Source of the DNA: an uncultured Eubacteriales bacterium | GTDB lineage: Bacteria > Bacillota > Clostridia > Oscillospirales > Oscillospiraceae | NCBI GenBank assembly: GCA_900545805.1 | Contig: URAL01000045.1 | Span: 1 to 13,494, forward strand | Reading direction: 5' to 3' | DNA: 13,494 bases | Shown here: positions 1-5,517 of the stretch, piece by piece | How the letters are laid out: every line of letters starts with the position of its first letter | How positions within the stretch are numbered: the first letter of the stretch is position 1 | Notes under the pieces: model-generated | The model's input: the letters and a program-made list of their open reading frames with translations, nothing else | What the model was told of the DNA's origin: nothing | Databases searched by the model: none | Translations under genes and position numbers: made by a program

Positions 1-374
1 TCGACATGGCGCCGACATTTGAGAACTTAAACCGCGACCTGTCGTCGCCGGAGGTGCAGCAGTCGCTGGACAATCTGCCGGCTATCATAAGCGAGCTGCA
101 AAGCCTCGTAAACGTCATGCACGCAAGCCAGGAAATGCTCGAGCGCATGACCGGTATGCTCGGCGGCGAGAGCATAAACAAGATAATCGCTTTTACGCAG
201 AAGCTTGAAAACAGCGTGAGCATCGAAACGCTCACCAAGGCTCAGCAGCAGTCGCTCACAGAGCGTATGCAGGCCTGGATTGACTTCGGCAACAGCTATG
301 ATATATTCACCCGGCGCACCGAAAAGATGACCTCGACCGTCGTGTTCGTGTATAAATCCGAAGCGATAGGTTAA
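1..374 (+). CDS. 3' end of a probable MMPL/RND-type membrane protein (partial)
   Basis: The frame is open to the left window edge (codons in phase from position 3) and stops with TAA at 372-374. The first ATG, at 6-8, has no visible ribosome binding site, so this is most likely the tail of a longer gene rather than a 122-residue protein. The visible part is soluble and helical, with regular Leu/Met spacing suggesting coiled coil, and ends in a short beta-like segment STVVFVYKSEAIG. From memory, Firmicute MMPL-family (RND-like) exporters often end with a similar helical extracytoplasmic region followed by a VKFIYKTDAI-like tail; that resemblance is the only basis for the call. No membrane segment is inside the window. 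A RAYT gene starts two bases after the stop. An alternative is the C-terminus of a YhgE/Pip-type membrane protein. Confidence 0.45.
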   Translation, partial: DMAPTFENLNRDLSSPEVQQSLDNLPAIISELQSLVNVMHASQEMLERMTGMLGGESINKIIAFTQKLENSVSIETLTKAQQQSLTERMQAWIDFGNSYDIFTRRTEKMTSTVVFVYKSEAIG

Positions 375-376
375 AA

Positions 377-862
377 ATGAAATTTTCTAAACGAAAGCCT
401 AACCGTATCCCACGGTATGATTACAGTACACCGGGTGAATACTTCATTACAATATGCACGGTAAATCGAAGGAAAATATTTTGGGATGTCGTAGGGGCGA
501 GCATTGCTCGCCCGAATTATGAGTATTTAAATGCTGACGGCAGAACTGTAGAACGACTTATAAAAGAAATCCCTGAAAAATATCCGGCGGTCAATGTTGA
601 TAGTTATGCGGTTATGCCAAACCATGTGCACATGCTGCTTAGAATAAACTGCGACGAAAACGGGCGACCAATGGTCGCCCCTACGATATCGACTGTAGTG
701 CAGCAATTCAAGGGAAGAGCGACAAAACTAATAGGGCATGGTTTGTGGCAGAAATCGTACTATGATCACGTAGTTAGAGATGATGCGGATTATAAAGAAA
801 TATGGGAGTATATAGAGTCAAATCCATCTAAATGGATAGAAGATGAGCTGTATGAGGAATAA
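377..862 (+). CDS. REP-associated tyrosine transposase (RAYT, Y1/IS200-like HUH domain)
   Basis: A 161-residue single-strand DNA transposase of the Y1 HUH superfamily, which nicks and rejoins DNA at REP palindromes through a tyrosine. Visible signatures are the N-terminal YFITICTVNRRKIF strand, the metal-binding HUH motif in MPNHVHMLL (His83, His85), the candidate catalytic tyrosine in LWQKSYYDHVVR (Tyr128 or Tyr129) and the closing WEYIESNPSKW typical of RAYTs. The length is normal for the family and the frame is intact. The start ATG lies 2 bases after the upstream stop, with only a weak AGG in front, so expression may rely on readthrough from the upstream gene. The gene is visibly AT-richer than its neighbours, which suggests transfer. 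Two REP-like hairpins are embedded in the coding sequence and translate as VGASIARP (39-46) and GRPMVAPT (96-103). Confidence 0.88.
   Translation: MKFSKRKPNRIPRYDYSTPGEYFITICTVNRRKIFWDVVGASIARPNYEYLNADGRTVERLIKEIPEKYPAVNVDSYAVMPNHVHMLLRINCDENGRPMVAPTISTVVQQFKGRATKLIGHGLWQKSYYDHVVRDDADYKEIWEYIESNPSKWIEDELYEE
490..514 (+). repeat. REP-like hairpin, copy 1, inside the RAYT gene
   Basis: A GTAGGGGCG-type head followed by stem GGGCGAGC (495-502), loop ATT and stem GCTCGCCC (506-513), closed by G. It is in frame and encodes part of a loop before the HUH motif. The same 25-base unit occurs at 661-685 in the opposite orientation. Such GTAGGGGCG...CGCCCG palindromes resemble dispersed REPs that I recall from related Firmicute genomes. 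Confidence 0.75.
661..685 (-). repeat. REP-like hairpin, copy 2, inverted, inside the RAYT gene
   Basis: Read on the minus strand this is the same 25-base unit as 490-514, with the GTAGGGG head at the right. It differs at only two positions, and these pair with each other in the stem (GGGCGACC/GGTCGCCC against GGGCGAGC/GCTCGCCC). The compensatory change keeps the hairpin intact. It lies in frame and encodes GRPMVAPT, just after the HUH motif. Confidence 0.75.
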
Positions 863-889
863 AAAAGACCGTCAAAGACGGTCTTTTTT
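861..889. terminator. Bidirectional Rho-independent terminator
   Basis: Stem AAAAAGACCGTC (862-873) and GACGGTCTTTTT (877-888) with loop AAA, A-tract on the left and T-tract on the right. It sits between the convergent RAYT and deaminase genes and can serve both strands. Confidence 0.9.
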
Positions 890-909
890 ATTGTTATTTT
901 GTTGTTATT

Positions 910-1395
910 TTATTCGGTCCAGAATATCGAATCGTCGTTTTTCACCCATTCGTCGACATCGACGATGCTGAAAGTGTCCTCGCCGGTGCGGATGATAACG
1001 CGCTCGATACCGGCGTTTATGACCTGCCGGCGGCACATCGAGCAGCTTGTGGCGTTTGTAAGCAGCTCATGCGTCTGCGCATCACGGCCGACGAGGTACA
1101 GCGTTGCGCCGAGCATATCGCGCCGTGAGGCGGAGATTATCGCATTTGCCTCGGCATGGACGCTGCGGCACAGCTCGTACCGCTCTCCGGAGGGTATCTT
1201 CATCTCGACCCTTGCGCAGCGTCCGGAATCGGTGCAGTTTATCCTACCGCGCGGCGCGCCGTTATAGCCGGTCGAAATAATCTCGTCATTGCGCACGATT
1301 ATCGCGCCGTACATTCTTCTCAGGCAGGTCGAGCGCTGCAAAACAGCGTCGGCGATATCGAGGTAATAGTTTTCCTTGCTTGTGCGCTTATCCAT
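910..1395 (-). CDS. dCMP / cytidine deaminase family protein (ComEB-like)
   Basis: A zinc-dependent deoxycytidylate deaminase-type protein of 161 residues; the family converts dCMP to dUMP for thymidylate synthesis. The zinc and catalytic motif HAEANAI (His80, Glu82) and the second zinc motif SCSMCRR (Cys118, Cys121) are complete. The CLRRMYGAIIVRNDEIISTGYNG segment (24-46) and the Cys-rich loop CTDSGRC (54-60) are typical of the ComEB/dCMP deaminase group. The frame is open further to 1416, but the ATG at 1395 is preferred: GGAGG lies eight bases upstream and the protein then begins MDKR like relatives. It is the last gene of a minus-strand run, 32 bases after yitT, and ends at a bidirectional terminator. 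Substrate identity (dCMP rather than another cytosine derivative) is inferred from family, not proven. Confidence 0.9.
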   Translation of the reverse strand: MDKRTSKENYYLDIADAVLQRSTCLRRMYGAIIVRNDEIISTGYNGAPRGRINCTDSGRCARVEMKIPSGERYELCRSVHAEANAIISASRRDMLGATLYLVGRDAQTHELLTNATSCSMCRRQVINAGIERVIIRTGEDTFSIVDVDEWVKNDDSIFWTE

Positions 1396-1427
1396 AAGAC
1401 CGTCCTCCGAAAGCATGATACTTCATT

Positions 1428-2300
1428 TTACTGTTTCTGCGCCTTTTCGTCAATAGCGCCGCTGTTTTTGATGTGATTTCCTATGATTTCGGAGACCTCT
1501 GATATGGTCACGAACGCACTCACATCCGCTTCGTTTATGATATGCTTGAGCTGGCTGACCTCAACACGGGTGATGACGCAGTACAAAACGGTTTTTGTGC
1601 TGCCGGATACCAGACCCTCGGCCGATATAAAGGTGCAGGTGCGCCCGAGCTGCTGATAAATGGTGTCGGCAATATCGCTTGCGCGGTCAGTTATTATCAT
1701 CGCGGCCTTGGCCTGCTCCATGCCCTCCTGTACGATGTCGATAAGCTTGAAGGTGATGAAATAGGTCAGCAGAGAGAGCATTGCCCTGTCCCATCCGAAG
1801 AGGATGCCGGCGCTTATATAGATGAAAATGTTTATCATGAATATGATCTGTCCCGTGGATGCGCTTACGTTTTTGGAAAGCAGCATCGCGGCAATCTCCG
1901 TGCCGTCGAGACAGCCGCCGTGCCGCAGCACCGTGCCGACGCCGATGCCGAGCAGAACTCCGCCGAATACGACGGCCAGAAGCTCTGAGCTTGTCACCGT
2001 CGGGATGAGCTTGCACACTTCGAGAAAGCCCGAGAACGCGGCCATAGCTATAACGGCGCGAAAAAGAAATCCTTTGCCCAGCGCTTTATATCCGACGAAG
2101 AAAAACGGGATGTTTATTATGATGACAAGTATACTCAGCCGTATGCCGGACAAGTAGCTTATCATCATGCTCACGCCCGTCACGCCGCCGTCGAGTATAG
2201 TGTTCGGAATAAGAAAGCACTCGATGGAAAACGCGGCGCACGCCGCGCCGATGATTATCATGACAACAGGGAAGAGCTGCTCTTTGAAAAAGCGCTTCAT
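1428..2300 (-). CDS. YitT family membrane protein (DUF2179 C-terminal domain)
   Basis: A 290-residue integral membrane protein. About five or six hydrophobic segments can be seen (roughly 11-30, 55-72, 79-98, 107-122, 151-168, 172-190), containing the family-type sequences FLIPNTILDGGVTGVSM (29-45) and LRHGGCLDGTEIAAMLLSK (125-143). A soluble domain from about 197 to 275 with TDRASDIADTIYQQLGR and VITRVEVSQLKHIINEADVSAFVTISEV matches the DUF2179 domain. The transported substrate of YitT proteins is not established. The start at 2300 is chosen because AGGAGG stands eight bases before it; an in-frame ATG at 2351 falls inside an inverted repeat and lacks such a site. The gene follows the response regulator after an 86-base gap and precedes the deaminase by 32 bases, so co-transcription is likely. 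Confidence 0.9.
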   Translation of the reverse strand: MKRFFKEQLFPVVMIIIGAACAAFSIECFLIPNTILDGGVTGVSMMISYLSGIRLSILVIIINIPFFFVGYKALGKGFLFRAVIAMAAFSGFLEVCKLIPTVTSSELLAVVFGGVLLGIGVGTVLRHGGCLDGTEIAAMLLSKNVSASTGQIIFMINIFIYISAGILFGWDRAMLSLLTYFITFKLIDIVQEGMEQAKAAMIITDRASDIADTIYQQLGRTCTFISAEGLVSGSTKTVLYCVITRVEVSQLKHIINEADVSAFVTISEVSEIIGNHIKNSGAIDEKAQKQ

Positions 2301-2322
2301 TGCTTCACCCTCCTGATATAAA

Positions 2323-2353
2323 AATTGCGATATAAACAAATTATATCGCAATT
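2323..2353. promoter_or_regulatory. 31-bp perfect inverted repeat upstream of yitT
   Basis: Arms AATTGCGATATAA (2323-2335) and TTATATCGCAATT (2341-2353) are exact reverse complements around a five-base spacer. It lies between the response regulator stop and the yitT ribosome binding site. On the minus strand it contains a TATAAT and is followed by TTTTTATA, so it could be an operator over a -10 element, a weak terminator or a 5' leader hairpin. No good -35 was found. Confidence 0.6.
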
Positions 2354-2386
2354 GATATGTGGTTTGGTAAACTAAGGGTAAATTAT

Positions 2387-3094
2387 TCAGTCGCCCTCGA
2401 CCATGCGATAGCCCACGCCGATCTCAGTGAAGATATACTGCGGCTCCGCCGGGCTTTTTTCTATCTTCCGGCGGATATTGGCCATGTGCACGCGCAGCGA
2501 CTGGTTGTTTCCGCGGGTGCCGGGACCCCAGAGCTCTTTGATTATATAGTCATAGGTCAGCACCTTGCCGGCACATTTGCCGAGCAGCGCAACTATCTTG
2601 TATTCGTTCTGCGTAAGGCCGACATTCTGCCCGCCGACGAGCACTTGATGCTTGTCATAGTCGATCTCAAGATCGCCGGACTTGAATTTGCCGGTTGTGG
2701 CGATGGTTTCGTTGGCAAGACCCGTGCGCGTATGACGGATGGCGGTGCGTATGCGCGCAAGGAGCTCACCCGCGCCGAAGGGCTTGGTTATGTAGTCGTC
2801 AGCACCGAGATCGAGAGCCTCGACCTTATCGCGCTCATGCGCCCGCGCCGAGACAACGACGATGGGCAGAAGCGTCCACTCGCGCACGCTTTTAATGATC
2901 TGAAGCCCGTCAATATCCGGCAGGCCGAGATCGAGAACGATGAGATCCGGGCAATGTGAGGTTATCATTGAATATGCCTCCGCGCCGGAGCGTGCGACGA
3001 TAACGTCATAATCGTTCGAGGTCAGTATCGTGCGCAGAAAGTTTGATATGCTGCGCTCGTCTTCAACAATGAGTATCTTATCGCGGATGTTCAT
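2387..3094 (-). CDS. OmpR/KdpE-family response regulator
   Basis: A 235-residue DNA-binding response regulator. The receiver domain (about 5-118) has the acidic pair in VEDE (Glu11, Asp12), the phosphoacceptor Asp55 in VLDLGLPD, the conserved Ser82 and Lys104 in ITKPFG. A winged-helix domain (about 130-232) contains LTQNEYKIVALLGKCAGKV and LRVHMANIRRKIE, the OmpR-type recognition region. The frame stays open to 3199, but the ATG at 3094 is chosen: GGAGGAG stands just upstream and the start overlaps the kinase stop in an ATGA, so the two proteins are translationally coupled. Sequence style is closest to KdpE, but no kdpFABC genes are in the window, so a potassium role is only a hypothesis. Confidence 0.92.
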   Translation of the reverse strand: MNIRDKILIVEDERSISNFLRTILTSNDYDVIVARSGAEAYSMITSHCPDLIVLDLGLPDIDGLQIIKSVREWTLLPIVVVSARAHERDKVEALDLGADDYITKPFGAGELLARIRTAIRHTRTGLANETIATTGKFKSGDLEIDYDKHQVLVGGQNVGLTQNEYKIVALLGKCAGKVLTYDYIIKELWGPGTRGNNQSLRVHMANIRRKIEKSPAEPQYIFTEIGVGYRMVEGD

Positions 3095-4173
3095 TCTTCT
3101 TTCTCCTCCAAAGGTATCGTGAAACTGAAAACGGCGCCGCCCTCGGGACGGTTTGCCGCGCTTATCGTTCCGCCGTGGGCGGTAACTATCGCCTGACACG
3201 TGGCAAGACCTATGCCGCGGAATCTGTTGCTGTCGTATGATTTTCCGTCCGCCGGATCGATTTGACCGCGAAACAGAACGGGGATTATTGCCGGATCAAG
3301 TCCGGCACCGTCGTCTGCGACCGAGACCAAAGCCCGGCTGCCGCTGCATTTCACATCGAGCCGAAGCTCCGTCATGCCCTCGGCGTGCTTTGCGGCGTTA
3401 TCCAGAAGGTTCATTATGACCTGCTCAATGAGCATCGCGTCAACATTCACCATCAGAGGCTCATCGGGGATCGTGACCTTGAGATTAACATCCGAGTTGC
3501 GTTTTTTGAAATTGGCGATGCACTCGCCGAGTATTTCCTCGATAAGCTCAGGGCTTTTCTCGATGTTTGTCTGCTCCGAGCCGCTTATGCGCGTTATCGA
3601 AAGCAGGTTCTCCACCATTCGCACGAGCCATTCCGCGTCCTGCTTTGCGTCGCCCAAAAGCTCGACCCGGTCCTCATGCGAAAGGTGCTCGTCCTCATTC
3701 ATGACCGTGTCGATAACGCCTATTATCGAGGTCAGCGGTGTGCGCAGATCATGTGATATCGCACGCAGAAGGTCTGCCCGCAGCTTTGACTGAGCAGCCT
3801 CGTGCCGGAGCTTTTCCTGCTCGCGTGAGCGCGTTGTGAGCGTTGATATGACTATTGACACCGTCAGCATAGTCAAAAACGTTATCGGGTAGCCGTATAT
3901 GGAGAAATTGAGCTTCATATACGGATAAGTAAAGGCGTAGTTAACGCCGACAACGCTTATGAGAGAGGCCATAATGCCGTAAAAGTATCCGTCGGTAGCC
4001 AGGGAGATGATAAGCACGGCGAGGATGAATACCATAGGTACGAAGGTATCCGTCGTTCCGACGCGGCTGAGCGAGGAGCACAGCACCCACGCAGCGCCGA
4101 GCACTGTCAAAAATATCAGCCAGTTGCGCATCGTGCGCAGTATTTCGTTTTCAAGCTTGTTTTGCTTTTTCAT
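3091..4173 (-). CDS. KdpD-like sensor histidine kinase, short form
   Basis: A 360-residue membrane sensor kinase. Residues 18-112 hold four hydrophobic segments of the DUF4118 type found in KdpD. A short coiled link leads to the HisKA domain with phosphoacceptor His141 in AISHDLRTPL. The ATPase domain has the N box MNLLDNAAKH (Asn255, Asn259), the G1 box DDGAGL (288-292) and the G2 box GIGLATCQAIVTAHGG. The large cytoplasmic KdpD and USP domains of full KdpD (about 890 residues) are absent, so this is a kinase core with only the membrane sensor. The stop overlaps the regulator start (ATGA). No ribosome binding site precedes the ATG; instead an extended -10 ends six bases before it, suggesting a leaderless message. 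Confidence 0.9.
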   Translation of the reverse strand: MKKQNKLENEILRTMRNWLIFLTVLGAAWVLCSSLSRVGTTDTFVPMVFILAVLIISLATDGYFYGIMASLISVVGVNYAFTYPYMKLNFSIYGYPITFLTMLTVSIVISTLTTRSREQEKLRHEAAQSKLRADLLRAISHDLRTPLTSIIGVIDTVMNEDEHLSHEDRVELLGDAKQDAEWLVRMVENLLSITRISGSEQTNIEKSPELIEEILGECIANFKKRNSDVNLKVTIPDEPLMVNVDAMLIEQVIMNLLDNAAKHAEGMTELRLDVKCSGSRALVSVADDGAGLDPAIIPVLFRGQIDPADGKSYDSNRFRGIGLATCQAIVTAHGGTISAANRPEGGAVFSFTIPLEEKEE

Positions 4174-4179
4174 AAATTA

Positions 4180-4188
4180 ATTATAGCA
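4180..4188 (-). promoter_or_regulatory. Extended -10 promoter for the sensor kinase, probably leaderless
   Basis: On the minus strand TGCTATAAT (TGn plus perfect TATAAT) ends six bases before the kinase ATG. A start seven bases after the -10 would fall on the A of the ATG. There is no convincing -35 at 16-18 bases; a TTAACA at 4207-4212 is 21 bases away. Confidence 0.55.
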
Positions 4189-4328
4189 CATACCATATTA
4201 AGACTGTGTTAAGAAATTTATATGTCGTATTTGTGAGCGCTTTAACGAAGCATTGGCGGAAATCAGCCCGTCAAAACCGGCAGGTGTTCGACTTCCATCA
4301 GCTATTGACAGAGTTTTTGCAAAGACTG

Positions 4329-4357
4329 TTGACAAATGCCGCGGCATGGCGTATTAT
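4329..4357 (+). promoter_or_regulatory. Sigma-A-type promoter of the cysteine operon
   Basis: TTGACA (4329-4334), 17-base spacer, TATTAT (4352-4357). Expected transcription start is near 4364, giving a leader of about 215 bases before cysK. The spacer contains a perfect 12-bp palindrome ATGCCGCGGCAT (4336-4347), a possible operator. The stretch from 4189 to 4328 between this promoter and the divergent kinase promoter shows no gene. Confidence 0.75.
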
Positions 4358-4408
4358 ACTAAAGACAAAACCCCATTTGAGGAATAGGAATTGAAAGGAG
4401 CGGCGATC

Positions 4409-4492
4409 ATGCATATTGCAAACGTTATAGCTATGAACACCTGTTGTTGCGGCATCTGCGCTTGTCGATGTCGGCGTCGTCGCATGCCTTGA
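4409..4492 (+). CDS. Cysteine-rich leader peptide of the cysKE operon
   Basis: A 27-codon open frame with a strong ribosome binding site (AAAGGAG, nine bases before the ATG). After an ordinary N-terminus ending MNT come residues 12-25, CCCGICACRCRRRR, then MP and TGA. Six of the ten codons from 12 to 21 are cysteine (12, 13, 14, 17, 19, 21), far too many for chance, and the next genes make cysteine. Transcription attenuation through leader peptides rich in the end-product amino acid is established for trp, his and others, and polycysteine short ORFs act as cysteine-responsive attenuators in mycobacteria. I infer the same role here: ribosomes pause at the Cys codons when cysteinyl-tRNA is scarce. 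The four Arg codons after the Cys run (4472-4483) form the antiterminator strand, which explains their uniform CGN composition. Confidence 0.8.
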   Translation: MHIANVIAMNTCCCGICACRCRRRRMP

Positions 4493-4527
4493 TACGGTGT
4501 TAAAGCCATATTAGCAGCGGCGATGCT
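4473..4527 (+). promoter_or_regulatory. Predicted antiterminator of the cysKE leader
   Basis: GGCGTCGTCGC (4473-4483, the Arg codons of the leader peptide) can pair with GCGGCGATGCT (4517-4527), giving eight Watson-Crick and three G-U pairs. This uses the whole left arm of the terminator, so the two structures exclude each other. A ribosome stalled on Cys codons 12-21 would leave the strand largely free; one reaching the stop at 4492 would cover it. A further pairing, GGCAT (4451-4455) with ATGCC (4484-4488) extended by GCG/CGC, could act as the upstream competing hairpin. Confidence 0.65.
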
Positions 4528-4548
4528 ATGCAGCATCGTCGATTTTTT
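4518..4548 (+). terminator. Rho-independent attenuator terminator before cysK
   Basis: Ten-pair stem CGGCGATGCT (4518-4527) and AGCATCGTCG (4532-4541) with one G-U pair and an ATGC loop, then A and six T. It ends 30 bases before the cysK start, leaving only the ribosome binding site between, the usual layout of a transcription attenuator. Confidence 0.85.
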
Positions 4549-4578
4549 ATGTCAAATTTCAGATGAGAGGTAACAGCA

Positions 4579-5517
4579 ATGAGAATTTACAAGTCAGTAT
4601 CCGAGCTCACAGGGCGTACGCCGCTCATGGAGCTGAGAAATATCGAGGATGAAAACAGGCTCTGCGCAAGGGTGCTTGCCAAGCTTGAGATGTTCAATCC
4701 GGCAGGCTCTGCAAAGGATCGCGTCGCAAAGGCGATGCTCGACGACGCCGAGGCGAAGGGACTGCTGGCCTCCGGCGGCACGATAATCGAGCCTACAAGC
4801 GGAAACACAGGCATCGGCCTTGCCGCCATAGGCGCGTCACGCGGCTACAGAGTCATCATAGTAATGCCCGACAGCATGAGCATTGAGCGAAGACTGCTCA
4901 TGACGGCCTACGGCGCTGAGCTCGTGCTTACCGAGGGCAAAAAGGGCATGGCCGGAGCGGTCGAAAGGGCCGAGGAGCTCAAGTCGTCGATCCCCGGCGC
5001 GCTGATCCTCGGGCAGTTTGAAAACCCGGCAAATCCCGCCGCGCACAGAGTCACAACAGGACCCGAGATCTGGGAGGATACAGACGGCAAGGTCGATATT
5101 TTTGTCGCCGGCGTCGGCACGGGCGGCACGATAAGCGGAGTCGGGCAGTATCTGAAAAGCCGCAAGAACAGCGTGAGGATAGTTGCCGTTGAGCCCAAAA
5201 GCTCGCCGCTTCTGTCCGAGGGGCACGCGGGACCGCACGGGCTTCAGGGCATCGGTGCGAATTTCATCCCCACGGTGCTCGACAGGAGCATCTACGATGA
5301 GATAATCACAGTCTCCGATGAGGAGGCGTATGCAGCCGGAAGAGCGCTCGCCGCGCACGAGGGCATCCTTGCCGGAATAAGCTCCGGCGCTGCACTGCAC
5401 GCCGCGACAGAGCTTGCAAAGCGCCCCGAAAACGCCGGAAAATGCATAGTCGCGCTTCTGCCCGACACCGGCGAGAGATATCTTTCCAGCCCAATGTTTA
5501 AGGAGAATGACCTGTAA
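4579..5517 (+). CDS. cysK: Cysteine synthase A (O-acetylserine sulfhydrylase)
   Basis: A 312-residue PLP enzyme that joins sulfide to O-acetylserine, releasing acetate and giving cysteine. The PLP lysine is Lys46 in NPAGSAKDR; the substrate loop TSGNTG is at 73-78; the phosphate-binding loop GTGGT is at 180-184; GISSGAA (267-272) supplies the residue facing the pyridine nitrogen; PDTGERY (295-301) is the usual CysK tail motif. Length and order are normal for CysK rather than cystathionine beta-synthase, which would carry additional domains. AGAGG lies eight bases before the ATG. The gene is first of a two-gene operon behind a Cys-codon attenuator, and its stop TAA shares a base with the ATG of cysE, so the two are coupled. 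In many bacteria CysK and CysE form a complex; the CysE tail here does not show the classical C-terminal Ile, so that is uncertain. Confidence 0.97.
   Translation: MRIYKSVSELTGRTPLMELRNIEDENRLCARVLAKLEMFNPAGSAKDRVAKAMLDDAEAKGLLASGGTIIEPTSGNTGIGLAAIGASRGYRVIIVMPDSMSIERRLLMTAYGAELVLTEGKKGMAGAVERAEELKSSIPGALILGQFENPANPAAHRVTTGPEIWEDTDGKVDIFVAGVGTGGTISGVGQYLKSRKNSVRIVAVEPKSSPLLSEGHAGPHGLQGIGANFIPTVLDRSIYDEIITVSDEEAYAAGRALAAHEGILAGISSGAALHAATELAKRPENAGKCIVALLPDTGERYLSSPMFKENDL

Noticed and set aside
945..970. GTCGACATCGACG partial palindrome in the deaminase gene
   Set aside because: It encodes IVDVDEW and arises from GAC/GAC codons; no second copy with matching structure.
2301..2351. Upstream ATG at 2351 as yitT start
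   Set aside because: It falls inside the inverted repeat and has no ribosome binding site, whereas AGGAGG precedes the ATG at 2300.
3095..3199. N-terminal extension of the response regulator to 3199
   Set aside because: The added 35 residues are Arg-rich shadow of the kinase end, and the ATG at 3094 has GGAGGAG and an ATGA overlap.
4354..4536. 60-codon minus-strand open frame across the cys leader
   Set aside because: It lies antisense to the promoter, leader peptide and terminator, has no ribosome binding site and no recognisable family; it is explained by the plus-strand structures.
4364..4578. T-box or SAM riboswitch in the cysK leader
   Set aside because: No T-box motif (AGGGTGGNACCGCG-like) or SAM riboswitch core was seen; the leader is filled by the peptide ORF and two hairpins.
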